From positions 181,621-245,620 of the forward strand of contig JAYRWY010000006.1 in assembly GCA_041917755.1 (NCBI GenBank): DNA of 64,000 nucleotides, given 5' to 3'. The notes beneath the pieces were generated by a model. The model saw nothing but the letters and a program-made list of their open reading frames with translations, had not been told where the DNA came from and made no database searches. Source of the DNA: RGZA01 sp041917755. Lineage in GTDB: Bacteria > Pseudomonadota > Alphaproteobacteria > UBA9219 > RGZA01. Shown here piece after piece: positions 1-8,975 of this stretch. Both the position numbers and the translations under genes were made by a program. Position 1 is the stretch's first letter. Every line of letters begins with the position of its first letter.

Positions 1-155
1 TTGAATGGAAATACGAACCCACCATCCAAAACGATATGGCGACCGTAAAAAGCCTTCTGGAAAAGCGTGGCTACCTTGTAATTGACCCCGAACCCTTGGG
101 AATTAGCCCGCCAGCACTGCAAATGGCGCTGGAAAAATACCGCGCGGGTCTGTAA
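1..155 (+). CDS. 3' end of an unidentified protein (possibly flavoprotein-like)
   Basis: An open frame enters from the left edge (codon phase begins at base 3) and stops with TAA at 153-155, so only about 50 C-terminal residues are visible. The tail contains PTIQNDMATVKSLLEKRGY and a following VIDPEPLG. This faintly resembles the region of phosphopantothenoylcysteine-decarboxylase-type flavoproteins with a P-ATQ-N-TL pattern followed by a G-P-E segment, but the match is by eye only and the function stays open. It ends 9 bases before proA and is probably co-transcribed with it. Confidence 0.5.
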   Translation, partial: EWKYEPTIQNDMATVKSLLEKRGYLVIDPEPLGISPPALQMALEKYRAGL

Positions 156-164
156 AATCGCTGC

Positions 165-1442
165 ATGCAAGCAGCACAACAATCATCATCAACCTGGGTT
201 AAGGAACTCGAAGCGATTGGCATGGCCGCAAAGGCTGCCCTTCCTGCACTGGCTACTGCCAGCGCAGATGTGCGCACGCGCGCCCTCACTCTTTGCGCAC
301 AAAAACTACGCGGCAACAAAGATACAATTTTAAAAGCCAACGCGCTCGATGTCGCTAAGGGTCAGAACACCTTAAGCAAAGCGATGATTGACCGCCTCAC
401 CCTCACTGCTGAACGGATTGATGCAATTGCCAAAGGTCTGGAAGATGTCGCCAAACAAGCCGACCCCATCGGCCATGTTCAGGAAGAATGGACCCGCCCG
501 AATGGTTTGACAATTCGCCGCGTCACCGTGCCCCTTGGCGTGATTGGTATGATTTACGAAAGCCGCCCGAATGTTACAGCCGAAGCCGCATCGATTGCGC
601 TGCGTGGTGGTAATGCCATTATCTTGCGTTGTGGCTCCGATTGTTTTGAAAGCTCCAAGGCGATTGCCACAGCCATGCAGGACGGCTTGGCCGAAGCTGG
701 CCTTCCTAAAACTGCCATTCAACTGGTCCCCACCACTGACCGTAACGCCGTTGGCGCACTCCTCAGCATGACACGTTATGTGGATGTGATTGTTCCCCGT
801 GGTGGCCGTGAACTCATCGAACGCGTCGAACGCGAAAGCAAAATTCCGCTGCTGCGCCAGTACGAAGGCGTAAACCACATTTACATTGATGCGAAAGCCA
901 ATGTAGAAATCGCCAAAACCGTCATTCAAAATTCAAAAATGCGCCGTACATCTATTTGCGGCGCGGCTGAATGCCTGTTGTTTGAAGCCAGCACCGTTAA
1001 AACCATTGCCGCTGCTGCCATTAAAAACCTGTTGGATGCAGGCTGTGAAGTACGCGGCGATGACGCGATTGCCGCGCTAGATGCCCGCGTTAAAAAAGCC
1101 GAAGCCGCCGATTGGGGCAAAGAATTCCTTGAACCCATTATCGCTGCACGCGTAGTGGGCAACATGAAGGATGCGATTGAACACATTGCTACCTATTCAT
1201 CCAATCACACTGATTGCATCATTACCGATGACAAAGTCGCCGCAGATACATTCTGCGCACAGGTCGACAGCGCGATTGTAATGGTCAACGCTTCCACCCA
1301 ATTTGCTGATGGCGGTGAATTTGGTTTTGGCGGCGAAGTCGGCATTGCCACGGGTCGCTTCCATGCACGCGGCCCCATTGGCGCAGCACAACTTACCAGT
1401 TACAAATACATCGTCTTGGGCAACGGTCAGACGCGGCCTTAA
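165..1442 (+). CDS. proA: Gamma-glutamyl phosphate reductase
   Basis: ProA is the second step of proline synthesis: NADPH-dependent reduction of gamma-glutamyl phosphate to glutamate semialdehyde in the cytoplasm. The 425-residue length is normal for the family. The aldehyde-dehydrogenase-fold signatures are visible: VPLGVIGMIYESRPNVT, the glycine-rich VPRGGRELI stretch and the catalytic cysteine in RRTSICGAAECLL (about C265). The C-terminal GGEFGFGGEVGIAT motif followed by RGPIG is typical. The ATG at 165 gives the usual N-terminus. proB is not in the window, so the proB-proA pair either lies upstream or is split. nadD begins about 11 bases after the stop. Confidence 0.97.
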   Translation: MQAAQQSSSTWVKELEAIGMAAKAALPALATASADVRTRALTLCAQKLRGNKDTILKANALDVAKGQNTLSKAMIDRLTLTAERIDAIAKGLEDVAKQADPIGHVQEEWTRPNGLTIRRVTVPLGVIGMIYESRPNVTAEAASIALRGGNAIILRCGSDCFESSKAIATAMQDGLAEAGLPKTAIQLVPTTDRNAVGALLSMTRYVDVIVPRGGRELIERVERESKIPLLRQYEGVNHIYIDAKANVEIAKTVIQNSKMRRTSICGAAECLLFEASTVKTIAAAAIKNLLDAGCEVRGDDAIAALDARVKKAEAADWGKEFLEPIIAARVVGNMKDAIEHIATYSSNHTDCIITDDKVAADTFCAQVDSAIVMVNASTQFADGGEFGFGGEVGIATGRFHARGPIGAAQLTSYKYIVLGNGQTRP

Positions 1443-1453
1443 AGGAATTGGTT

Positions 1454-2089
1454 TTGCTCAAACAATCTCCCACACTTCTTTGCGGCCCATCTTACCGCGG
1501 TATGCGTATTGGCTTGCTGGGTGGTTCATTCAATCCCGCACATGATGGCCATCTGCATATCAGCCATCTGGCGCTTAAAAACATGGGGCTTGATGCGGTG
1601 TGGTGGCTGGTTTCCCCACAAAACCCGCTTAAAAGTGATAAAGGCATGGCCAGTTTTGAAACCCGCTTTCAAAGCGCCCTGGATGTGACGCGCAATGCGC
1701 CGAACATCATCGTCAGCAATCTGGAACAGCAGCTGGGCACCCGCTTTACCGCCGACACGCTGCGCCGTCTTACCTCTTATTTCCCGCATACCCGCTTTGT
1801 ATGGATGATGGGCGCTGATAACCTCATTCAAATTCCCCGCTGGCAGCGTTGGCAGGAGATTTTTAACCTGTGCGATGTTGCTGTTTACCGCCGTCCGCCT
1901 TATGCTGTGGGGGTATTGCGTGGTAAGGCAGCGCAGCGGTTTCAAACCCATCGCATCGCGCCCACCAAAGCAAAACAGATGGCAACATCACCTGACAAAA
2001 AATGGATATTATTTAGCAACCAATTGAATTCGGAATCCGCAACACAAATTCGCGCCCAACAAACATTAAAGCAAAAAACCAAACTATAA
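1454..2089 (+). CDS. nadD: Nicotinate-nucleotide adenylyltransferase
   Basis: NadD adenylates nicotinate mononucleotide to deamido-NAD in NAD synthesis. The nucleotidyltransferase signature GGSFNPAHDGH lies near the N-terminus, and the SATQIRAQ segment near the C-terminus corresponds to the ISSTxIR motif of the family. The start is uncertain. TTG 1454 is preferred because AAAGGA at 1441-1446 sits 7 bases upstream, which gives a short N-terminal extension as in many alphaproteobacterial NadD proteins. TTG 1448 and ATG 1502 (MRIGLLGGSF) are in-frame alternatives. It sits in the common proA-nadD-rsfS-rlmH order. Confidence 0.93.
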   Translation: MLKQSPTLLCGPSYRGMRIGLLGGSFNPAHDGHLHISHLALKNMGLDAVWWLVSPQNPLKSDKGMASFETRFQSALDVTRNAPNIIVSNLEQQLGTRFTADTLRRLTSYFPHTRFVWMMGADNLIQIPRWQRWQEIFNLCDVAVYRRPPYAVGVLRGKAAQRFQTHRIAPTKAKQMATSPDKKWILFSNQLNSESATQIRAQQTLKQKTKL

Positions 2090-2108
2090 CCTAACAACGA
2101 GGACATCC

Positions 2109-2654
2109 GTGGCCAAAGCACCAACCAAAAAACCAGCTGCTAAAAAAGCTGCATCAAAACCTGCCGCAAAAAAAGCCGCCCCTAAGAAAGCAGCTGCACC
2201 AGCAAAAAAACCTGCAATGAAGGTAGTCAGCCGCAATACCGCGCCCATCAAACCTGCCAAAAAATCGGCTAAGCCCGCAGGTAAAGAAGCCAAAGTAAGA
2301 GACCTGCAGGAATTCATGCGCGATAAGGTGCTGCAAGCACTGGATGACGGCAAAGCTGAAGATACCATGTGCATTGACGTGCGCGGCCAAAGCCCTATCT
2401 GCGATTTTCTGGTGATTACCACGGGGCGTTCAACTCGCGCCGTTAACGCATTATCCGAGGCGGTTGAAAAAGCCCTTATCCAATCCGGTGCAAAAAATGT
2501 CCGTAACGAAGGTAAGTCTGCCGGCGATTGGTCAGTGGTGGATGGCGGCGATGTGATTGTGCATGTCTTCCGTCCGGAAGTCCGCGCATTCTACCGCCTT
2601 GAAGAAGTCTGGGGTCTGGAACCACCTCTGCAACAAACCTTCAAAGACCTATAA
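2109..2654 (+). CDS. rsfS: Ribosomal silencing factor RsfS with Lys/Ala-rich N-terminal tail
   Basis: RsfS (Iojap/DUF143 family) binds ribosomal protein L14 of the 50S subunit and blocks subunit joining when nutrients are scarce. The domain occupies about residues 64-175 (VRDLQEFM, CDFLVITTGRSTRAVNALSEAVEKAL, GDWSVVDGGDVIVHVFRPEVRAFYRLEEVWG). The first 60 or so residues are a low-complexity tail of AAKKA/PAKK repeats that resembles histone H1 or AlgP tails, so the protein is 181 residues against about 105-120 for most homologues. The start is GTG 2109 behind GAGGA. The GTG start of rlmH follows one base after the stop, suggesting coupled translation. Confidence 0.95.
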   Translation: MAKAPTKKPAAKKAASKPAAKKAAPKKAAAPAKKPAMKVVSRNTAPIKPAKKSAKPAGKEAKVRDLQEFMRDKVLQALDDGKAEDTMCIDVRGQSPICDFLVITTGRSTRAVNALSEAVEKALIQSGAKNVRNEGKSAGDWSVVDGGDVIVHVFRPEVRAFYRLEEVWGLEPPLQQTFKDL

Positions 2655-2655
2655 G

Positions 2656-3114
2656 GTGCCCAATATCCTCATCCTCGCGATTGGTAAAATGAAGCAAGGC
2701 CCGATGGCTGCTGCGCTTGCGGAATATGAAAAACGCCTGCGCTGGAAAATGACCATCAAGGAATTTGATTTCAAAGACACCAATCCCAACAAGCTGCGCG
2801 ATAAAGAATCCCAAGCCTTGCTGGCTGCCATCCCTGATGGTTACCGCGTGATTGCGCTGGATGAGCGCGGCAAGGAAACCAGCAGCATGGATTTTGCCCA
2901 CAAAATCGAACATTGGCAGGATAACGAATCGCACAACCTTGCTTTCCTCATTGGCGGGGCGAATGGACATAGCGATTATGTAAGAAAAAAAGCTGACTTT
3001 TTGCTCAGTTTTGGCAGAATGACATGGCCGCATATGATGGCGCGTGTCATGTTGGTGGAACAGCTTTACCGCGCCCAGCAAATCATGGCTGGTCATCCTT
3101 ATCACCGCGAATAA
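2656..3114 (+). CDS. rlmH: 23S rRNA pseudouridine-1915 N3-methyltransferase
   Basis: RlmH is a SPOUT-fold methyltransferase that methylates pseudouridine 1915 of helix 69 in 23S rRNA. The protein of 152 residues matches the usual length of about 155. Diagnostic segments are LIGGANGHS (SAM-binding knot) and the nearly invariant C-terminus ARVMLVEQLYRAQQI followed by GHPYHRE. The start chosen is GTG 2656, right after the rsfS stop at 2652-2654. A longer frame exists upstream but would lie inside rsfS and add residues absent from the family. Confidence 0.96.
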   Translation: MPNILILAIGKMKQGPMAAALAEYEKRLRWKMTIKEFDFKDTNPNKLRDKESQALLAAIPDGYRVIALDERGKETSSMDFAHKIEHWQDNESHNLAFLIGGANGHSDYVRKKADFLLSFGRMTWPHMMARVMLVEQLYRAQQIMAGHPYHRE

Positions 3115-3142
3115 CGTTTAAGTCTCATAGGTTGTTTTGAAT

Positions 3143-4672
3143 ATGTCGAATGCTCCTCGCCCTGTTGTCCTTTGCGTGTTTGATGGCTTTGGTCATCGCC
3201 CCGATGCGCCCGATAATGCCGTCACGCTGGCCAACACGCCTAACATCGACAGGTATTTTGCCACCTGCCCACATGCCTTGCTGGATGCAAGTGAGGAACA
3301 TGTTGGCCTGCCGCATGGCCAAATGGGTAATTCCGAAGTCGGCCACATGAATTTGGGCGCAGGACAGGTGATTTTCCAAGATCTGCCGATGATTGATCGC
3401 GCGATTAAAAATGATGAATTGAAATCACAGCCTGCCTTGCTTGACCTTATTAAAAAACTTCAAGCCTCCAAGGGCACATGCCACGTGATGGGGCTTGCTT
3501 CGCCCGGCGGTGTGCATTCCCACCAAGACCATCTGGTGGCCCTGGCCAAAATCCTCAGCGCGAATAATGTGCCGGTTGCCATCCATGCTTTCCTTGATGG
3601 CCGCGATATGCCACCCCAAAGCGCAAATGCCCAAATCGGCAAGCTGAATAAGGATATCGCTGGTGTTAAAGGCGTAACGCTTGCAACGCTGTGTGGCCGC
3701 TATTACGCGATGGACCGTGACAACCGCTGGGAACGCGTTGAAAAGGCTCACCGCCTCATTGCCAATGCCGAAGGTAAGAAGAGCAATGATGCAGTCACCG
3801 CAATCGAACAAAGCTACGCTGAAAAAGTATATGATGAATTCGTATTACCGATTGTGCTGAATGATTATGCTGGCATGAAAGATGGCGATGGCATTTTGTT
3901 CATCAACTTCCGTGCCGACCGTGCCCGCGAAATTTTGCAAACCTTTGTTGATCCATCCTTCACTGGCTTTACCCGCCCACGCAATATTCAATTCGCTGCG
4001 GTTGCTGGCATGGTGGAATATTCCGATAAACTTAACAAGTTCATGACCGCCCTTTTCCCACCCAAGGTAATTGAAAACACACTGGGCGAAATTGTATCCA
4101 AGGCTGGCAAGAAACAATTACGCATCGCGGAAACCGAAAAATACCCGCACGTCACTTTCTTCTTCAATGGCGGGCGCGAAGAACCTTATGCTGGCGAAGA
4201 ACGTATTTTGGTGCCCTCACCAAAGGTTGCCACTTATGATTTAAAGCCGGAAATGTCCGCACCCGAAGTCACTGATAAGTTGGTAGATGCCATTAATTCC
4301 GCGCAGTTTGACCTGATTGTGGTGAACTACGCCAATGGCGACATGGTGGGGCACACCGGTGATTTAAATGCGGCAATTAAAGCCGTTGAAGCACTCGATA
4401 CCTGCATTGGCCGCGTGGAAGCTGCTGTAAAAAAACAAGGCGGCGTTATTCTGCTTACCGCCGATCATGGCAATTGCGAACGCATGCATGATGATGAAAC
4501 CCACGGGCCCCATACCGCGCATACACTCAACCTTGTTCCGGTCATCCTCATCAATGCCCCTGCGGACATCAAAACGATTCACGATGGGAAGCTGGCAGAT
4601 GTTGCGCCCACCCTGTTACATTTCTTGCAACTACCGCAACCATCCACCATGAATGGAAAAAGTATCCTTTAG
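3143..4672 (+). CDS. gpmI: 2,3-bisphosphoglycerate-independent phosphoglycerate mutase
   Basis: GpmI interconverts 3- and 2-phosphoglycerate in glycolysis/gluconeogenesis using two metal ions. It belongs to the alkaline phosphatase superfamily. The protein has 509 residues, normal for the family. Visible motifs are the N-terminal metal ligand in CVFDGFGHR, the phospho-serine loop GNSEVGHMNLGAG, GRYYAMDRDNRWER, and the C-terminal metal cluster TADHGNCERM with a later HTAHT. ATG 3143 is preferred; an in-frame TTG lies six bases upstream. Only three bases separate it from the next gene, so the two probably share a transcript. Confidence 0.97.
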   Translation: MSNAPRPVVLCVFDGFGHRPDAPDNAVTLANTPNIDRYFATCPHALLDASEEHVGLPHGQMGNSEVGHMNLGAGQVIFQDLPMIDRAIKNDELKSQPALLDLIKKLQASKGTCHVMGLASPGGVHSHQDHLVALAKILSANNVPVAIHAFLDGRDMPPQSANAQIGKLNKDIAGVKGVTLATLCGRYYAMDRDNRWERVEKAHRLIANAEGKKSNDAVTAIEQSYAEKVYDEFVLPIVLNDYAGMKDGDGILFINFRADRAREILQTFVDPSFTGFTRPRNIQFAAVAGMVEYSDKLNKFMTALFPPKVIENTLGEIVSKAGKKQLRIAETEKYPHVTFFFNGGREEPYAGEERILVPSPKVATYDLKPEMSAPEVTDKLVDAINSAQFDLIVVNYANGDMVGHTGDLNAAIKAVEALDTCIGRVEAAVKKQGGVILLTADHGNCERMHDDETHGPHTAHTLNLVPVILINAPADIKTIHDGKLADVAPTLLHFLQLPQPSTMNGKSIL

Positions 4673-4675
4673 CGA

Positions 4676-5818
4676 ATGAAAACCATCGCACTCATCTTGT
4701 TCTTCTGTTTGGCTGGCCTGTGCACCCCTTCGCATGCCACCACGCCGCCTCAAACAGAAGAAGATCTTGCAAAAATCCAGGATGCGCTAACCGCCAAACG
4801 CCAAAAAGATAACGAGCTTAAAAAGCAGCTGGATATTACCGAAAGCGAGCTTTCTGACCTGCGCGCCAAACTGGTCAGTGCCGCCCGCGAACAGGAAAAC
4901 AGTGAAGACACCCTGCTGAATTACCATCAAAAACTGCAAACCTTACAAAGGCTGGAAGCGCAACAACGCGCCGAAATGAACCAGCAGAAAAAACACATGG
5001 AGCAGGTTCTGGCCGCCTTGCTGCGTATGGCGCGCACTCCATCGGAATTGATGATTATCCGGCCTGAAAAACCCGCCGATAATATCCGTAGTGCCATTTT
5101 GCTGCGCGAAGCACTCCCTCACTATGCTGAAGAAGCCCAACGCCTTGGCACCCAAATTGATAAGCTGCAACTCACGCGCGAAGATATCCTTGATAAAGAA
5201 GCCGCCATCAAAGAGGCCCAGAAAACATTCGCGGTCAAACAGGAAGAGCTGAATAAATTATTAGCCCAACGCCAAGCTTGGCTGAATGCAACGCAAAGCC
5301 AACGCAGCGATTTGCAGCAACAGATTTCCGCGCTTTCACAGCAAGCACAAAATGTCCAAGACCTGATGCAAAAGGTGGCCACCGCCAGTATTGCCCTGCC
5401 CCAAAAACTTCGCAAAGGCGGGCGCATCGCCTTTTCAGCCCCAGCCAAGGGCAAGATTCTCTACGGCTTTGGCGATGCTGATGATGTGGGAAGCGCCAGC
5501 CGCGGGCTAACCATGCGGGTTCGTGGCGGGGATATGATTGTTGCGCCTGCGGATGGGCAAGTGGTTTTCGCTGGCCCCTTCAAGGGCTACGGCAATATCT
5601 TGATTATCCGCCACGGGGATGACTATCATTCCTTTCTTGCTGGCTTTGGCCGGCTTGATTCTGCCGTTGGGCAGGTTGTTAACGCAGGAGAACCTTTGGG
5701 GCGCAGCTCAATGGAGCAAGGCACCAATGCCCAGCTTTATTTCGAGCTGAGGTACAGAGGAGCTCCCGTTAATCCTGCACAATATATTCGCGTGACTAAT
5801 GTTGCTACCAATCCATAA
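4676..5818 (+). CDS. EnvC-like murein hydrolase activator (coiled coil + degenerate LytM/M23 domain)
   Basis: The protein has 380 residues, with a signal peptide (MKTIALILFFCLAGLCTPSHA), a long periplasmic coiled coil (about 25-240) and a C-terminal peptidase M23 (LytM) domain (about 255-370). The architecture is that of EnvC, which activates cell-separation amidases. The usual LytM zinc motifs look lost. The region before APADGQVVFAG has SRGLTMRVRGGD where active enzymes carry H...D, and HSFLAGFGRL stands where HxH is expected. I therefore infer an activator rather than an enzyme. Its place upstream of ctpA is the common proteobacterial order gpmI-envC-ctpA. Confidence 0.92.
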   Translation: MKTIALILFFCLAGLCTPSHATTPPQTEEDLAKIQDALTAKRQKDNELKKQLDITESELSDLRAKLVSAAREQENSEDTLLNYHQKLQTLQRLEAQQRAEMNQQKKHMEQVLAALLRMARTPSELMIIRPEKPADNIRSAILLREALPHYAEEAQRLGTQIDKLQLTREDILDKEAAIKEAQKTFAVKQEELNKLLAQRQAWLNATQSQRSDLQQQISALSQQAQNVQDLMQKVATASIALPQKLRKGGRIAFSAPAKGKILYGFGDADDVGSASRGLTMRVRGGDMIVAPADGQVVFAGPFKGYGNILIIRHGDDYHSFLAGFGRLDSAVGQVVNAGEPLGRSSMEQGTNAQLYFELRYRGAPVNPAQYIRVTNVATNP

Positions 5819-5862
5819 CGTCTTCCAGTTGCCATCACATGAACACTCAAGGAAATCGCCTG

Positions 5863-7350
5863 ATGCCAAATCGCTTTAAAAAATCACTCTTCGTTTCACT
5901 GGTGGCATTACTATTCGCCTCAGGTCTCGGATTTGGTGTTCCGGCCATCCTGCATGCTGAAGACAGCCCGAAAAAGCCAAAGGAAGAAGAATCCCCTGAT
6001 GCACGCGACACCTTCAAATATCTGAGCCTGTTCAGTGATGTGATGGAACGCGTTCGCGCCGATTACGTTGACAGCGTCACCGATGAAAAACTCGTGGAAT
6101 CCAGCCTGAATGGCATGCTCATGTCACTCGATCCACATTCCGGTTACATGACTAAAAAGAACTTCTCCGAGATGCAAACCCAAACCCGCGGCGAATTCGG
6201 CGGCTTGGGCATCGAAGTCACAATGGAAGATAACATCGTAAAAGTCGTATCCCCGATTGATGACACGCCGGCCGCCAAAGCAGGCCTGCAAGCAGGTGAT
6301 TTAATCACCCATATTGATGACCATCCGGTTACCGAACTCACCCTCTCCGAAGCCGTTGATAAAATGCGCGGCGCCCCCGGCAGCAAAATCAAACTCACCA
6401 TCCGTCGTGGCGGCTTATCCGGCACGCCGTTTGACGTGGCGATTGTCCGCGCGGTGATCAAGGTGAAGTCTGTAAAGTATGAACTCAAAGACAATTCCAT
6501 CGGTTATATCCGCATCACCACCTTTAATGAACAAACCCAAATCGGTCTTGATGCCGCCCTTGCTGATTTCGAAAAGCAAGCCGGTGATAAGATTATCGGC
6601 TACGTTCTCGATTTACGTAACAACCCAGGTGGCTTGCTCGAACAGGCCATCACCGTATCCAGCACCTTCCTGCCCGCTGGTGTGCCCGTCGTTTCCACCA
6701 AGGGTCGCCATAACGAAGATAATCAGGCCTTCCTGTCACGCGGCGGCGACAGAACCTCGGGCAAGCCCATCGTATTGATGGTGAATGGTGGCTCGGCTTC
6801 TGCATCCGAAATTGTGGCCGGAGCACTGCAAGACCATCGCCGCAGCATCGTGATTGGTACCAAATCCTTTGGTAAGGGCTCGGTTCAAACCATTATCCCG
6901 TTGCAAAATGGCGGGGCCATGCGTTTGACCACGGCGCGTTACTACACCCCATCGGGTCGCTCCATTCAGGCCGAAGGTATCAAGCCAGATATCGAAGTTC
7001 TTCCTGCCAAGGTTGAAGAAATCAAACCGAAGAAGGGTTTGACCGAAGCCGATCTTAAAGGCGCGTTAGTTAACGACCAGAAGAAGAAGGATGAAAAGGC
7101 CGCTAACGACAACACCGCCAAGAAGGAAGAAGAAAAGAAGGACGAGGCAAAAGAAAAGAAAGCCAGCACTGATGACATTGTGCAAAGCGAACAAGAAGAT
7201 GCAGGCGAACCAGGTAAAGATGGCAAAGACGCTAAGAAGCCCTTTGACTATCAATTGGCTCGTGCCCTTGACTTGCTGCGCGGTATTTCACTCTATGAAA
7301 AACGCAATGCACCCGCAGCGGCAGAACCTGCAAAAGCAGCAACCCCTTAA
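5863..7350 (+). CDS. ctpA: Carboxy-terminal processing protease (S41 family)
   Basis: This is a periplasmic serine protease of the CtpA/Prc family. It has a signal peptide (MPNRFKKSLFVSLVALLFASGLGFG... ending near HAEDS), a PDZ domain (GGLGIEVTMEDNIVKVVSPIDD through PAAKAGLQAGDLI), and the S41 catalytic core with the serine loop GGSASASEIVAGAL and the lysine in GTKSFGKGSVQT. ATG 5863 is preferred because AAGGAA at 5849-5854 lies 8 bases upstream and the signal peptide then starts properly; ATG 5839 would add eight residues. The C-terminus carries an unusual highly charged Lys/Glu/Asp-rich stretch (about residues 385-455) before the final helix. Such proteases trim cell-wall hydrolases and lipoproteins. 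Confidence 0.95.
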   Translation: MPNRFKKSLFVSLVALLFASGLGFGVPAILHAEDSPKKPKEEESPDARDTFKYLSLFSDVMERVRADYVDSVTDEKLVESSLNGMLMSLDPHSGYMTKKNFSEMQTQTRGEFGGLGIEVTMEDNIVKVVSPIDDTPAAKAGLQAGDLITHIDDHPVTELTLSEAVDKMRGAPGSKIKLTIRRGGLSGTPFDVAIVRAVIKVKSVKYELKDNSIGYIRITTFNEQTQIGLDAALADFEKQAGDKIIGYVLDLRNNPGGLLEQAITVSSTFLPAGVPVVSTKGRHNEDNQAFLSRGGDRTSGKPIVLMVNGGSASASEIVAGALQDHRRSIVIGTKSFGKGSVQTIIPLQNGGAMRLTTARYYTPSGRSIQAEGIKPDIEVLPAKVEEIKPKKGLTEADLKGALVNDQKKKDEKAANDNTAKKEEEKKDEAKEKKASTDDIVQSEQEDAGEPGKDGKDAKKPFDYQLARALDLLRGISLYEKRNAPAAAEPAKAATP

Positions 7351-7374
7351 TCTCTGAGCAAAAAGGATTGGCGT

Positions 7375-8457
7375 TTGGATATTAAACTCCCCGAACTTTC
7401 CGATGCCTTTAAACCGTTGCCGAGGCTGAAAAGCCTCGTCATCACGGAGCTGGAGAATATCGGCCGCAAAGCGCCCATCGACCGCAAGGTGTTTGGCATA
7501 GCGTTTTTGGGTGTGTTTACCTTCTTGGTCATATTGGCCTTTGCCGTTCCCCACTTCATCAAACCTGCCCAGGTGCAACCGCATACACCGGTTGTTGAGG
7601 CCCCCGCACCGCCTCCGCTGACCGATGTGCAGAAAAAAGCCATCGAAACAAATGATGGCAATTGGAATGCGTCTCTTCCGCCTGCGCCGGATAAAGCCCT
7701 GCTTGATGAGGCCACCGGAACGCCAATTATTTCCATGGATGGTCGTCAATCATGGGTAACCTATGCCCGCCCCTATGACCGCAATGATGAACGCCCGCGC
7801 ATTGTGATAGTGGTCGCTGAACTGGGCCAGAACCGCCAAGTCAGCCAGTCAGCCATTGCTGATTTACCCGGCCCCATCAGCCTTGCCTTTTCTAACCTGA
7901 GCGCCGAACCCGATGCATGGATTGAACGTGCCCGCCAATCCGGTCATGAGGTACTGATGGGCGTTCCCATGGAACCGCTCGAATATCCGTCCACTGATCC
8001 AGGTCCAAATACGCTGTTGACCCATAACACGATTGAAGAAAATAAGGCGTTATTGCTCAAGCATATGGCAAATGGCAAAGGCTATGTCGGCTTAACCAGC
8101 CTTTCTGGCTCACGCATGAACACCACACCAGAAAAACTCAAACCTGTTCTACAAGAATTAAAATCACGCGGCCTGATGTGGCTGGATGCAAACCTCTCCC
8201 CGCTTTCTTCTGGCGATGCATTGGCCGAGGAATTAAAACTTCCCTTCACCAAAGCCGATTTGCAAATTGATGCCGACATGAGTGCACGTGTAATTACTTC
8301 TATATTAGATACAGCCGAACAAAATGCTGCCAAAGCAGGCCATAGCGTTGTGCTGGTACAACCGACTCCTTTGGCAATATCCGTTCTACGCAACTGGGCC
8401 ATGGGATTGCCGCAAAAGCATCTATCCCTTGCGCCATTATCATCCCTCGCAAAATAA
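7375..8457 (+). CDS. Divergent polysaccharide deacetylase family protein (DUF610/YibQ-like)
   Basis: The 360-residue protein has one membrane segment near the N-terminus (about residues 42-62, IAFLGVFTFLVILAFAVPHFI) and a proline-rich linker. Its outer domain matches the divergent polysaccharide deacetylase family: RIVIVVAELGQNRQ, LPGPISLAFSNLS, ARQSGHEVLMGVPMEP, GLMWLDANLS. The family is common next to envC and ctpA, as here, and is thought to act on the cell envelope; its substrate is unknown. The start is TTG 7375 with AAAAGG about 8 bases upstream. Confidence 0.88.
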   Translation: MDIKLPELSDAFKPLPRLKSLVITELENIGRKAPIDRKVFGIAFLGVFTFLVILAFAVPHFIKPAQVQPHTPVVEAPAPPPLTDVQKKAIETNDGNWNASLPPAPDKALLDEATGTPIISMDGRQSWVTYARPYDRNDERPRIVIVVAELGQNRQVSQSAIADLPGPISLAFSNLSAEPDAWIERARQSGHEVLMGVPMEPLEYPSTDPGPNTLLTHNTIEENKALLLKHMANGKGYVGLTSLSGSRMNTTPEKLKPVLQELKSRGLMWLDANLSPLSSGDALAEELKLPFTKADLQIDADMSARVITSILDTAEQNAAKAGHSVVLVQPTPLAISVLRNWAMGLPQKHLSLAPLSSLAK

Positions 8458-8474
8458 CTGGCAAAACAATACGC

Positions 8475-8975
8475 ATGCAGACTGCAACCCTACCTTATCG
8501 TTCCTGTGTTGGCATCATGCTTATCAATCATGATGGCCGCGTGTTTTGTGGTGAACGCCGCGATACGCCCGGCGCGTGGCAAATGCCGCAAGGCGGCATC
8601 CAAAAAGGCGAAGAACCCCGCGCGGCAGCCCTGCGTGAACTGCATGAAGAAATCGGTGTGAGTAAAGCAGAAATCATCGGTCAAACGGCGGGTACCTACC
8701 GCTACGACTTTCCGGATTTTTTGCAACACCGCTCTGTCTACAAAGGCAAATATCGCGGGCAAGAACAACATTGGTTTGCTTTGCGTTTTTTAGGCACCAA
8801 TGACGATATTGATTTGGTGGCCCATAACGATGAAGAAGGCCCTGAATTCATTGCATGGAAATGGGTGCCCTTGGCAGAAGTCTCCGGCCTTATCGTGCCG
8901 TTCAAACGCGCTGTCTATGACGGGGTGGTGGCCGAGTTCAAGCCGCTCATTGATGCGATGATTAAATCAGCTTGA
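8475..8975 (+). CDS. rppH: RNA pyrophosphohydrolase (Nudix)
   Basis: RppH removes pyrophosphate from 5'-triphosphate RNA ends and thereby starts RNase E-dependent mRNA decay. The 166-residue protein has the full Nudix box (GGIQKGEEPRAAALRELHEE plus IG) and the N-terminal YRSCVGIMLIN typical of RppH/IalA proteins. The WQMPQGGI segment, the HRSVYKGKYRGQEQHWFALRF region and the late FIAWKWVPLAEV also fit RppH. It ends the plus-strand run and its stop abuts the stop of the convergent amidase gene with no spacer. Confidence 0.96.
   Translation: MQTATLPYRSCVGIMLINHDGRVFCGERRDTPGAWQMPQGGIQKGEEPRAAALRELHEEIGVSKAEIIGQTAGTYRYDFPDFLQHRSVYKGKYRGQEQHWFALRFLGTNDDIDLVAHNDEEGPEFIAWKWVPLAEVSGLIVPFKRAVYDGVVAEFKPLIDAMIKSA

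Noticed and set aside
372..929. Minus-strand open frame of 185 codons opposite proA
   Set aside because: Shadow frame of a strongly conserved gene; no recognisable protein features.
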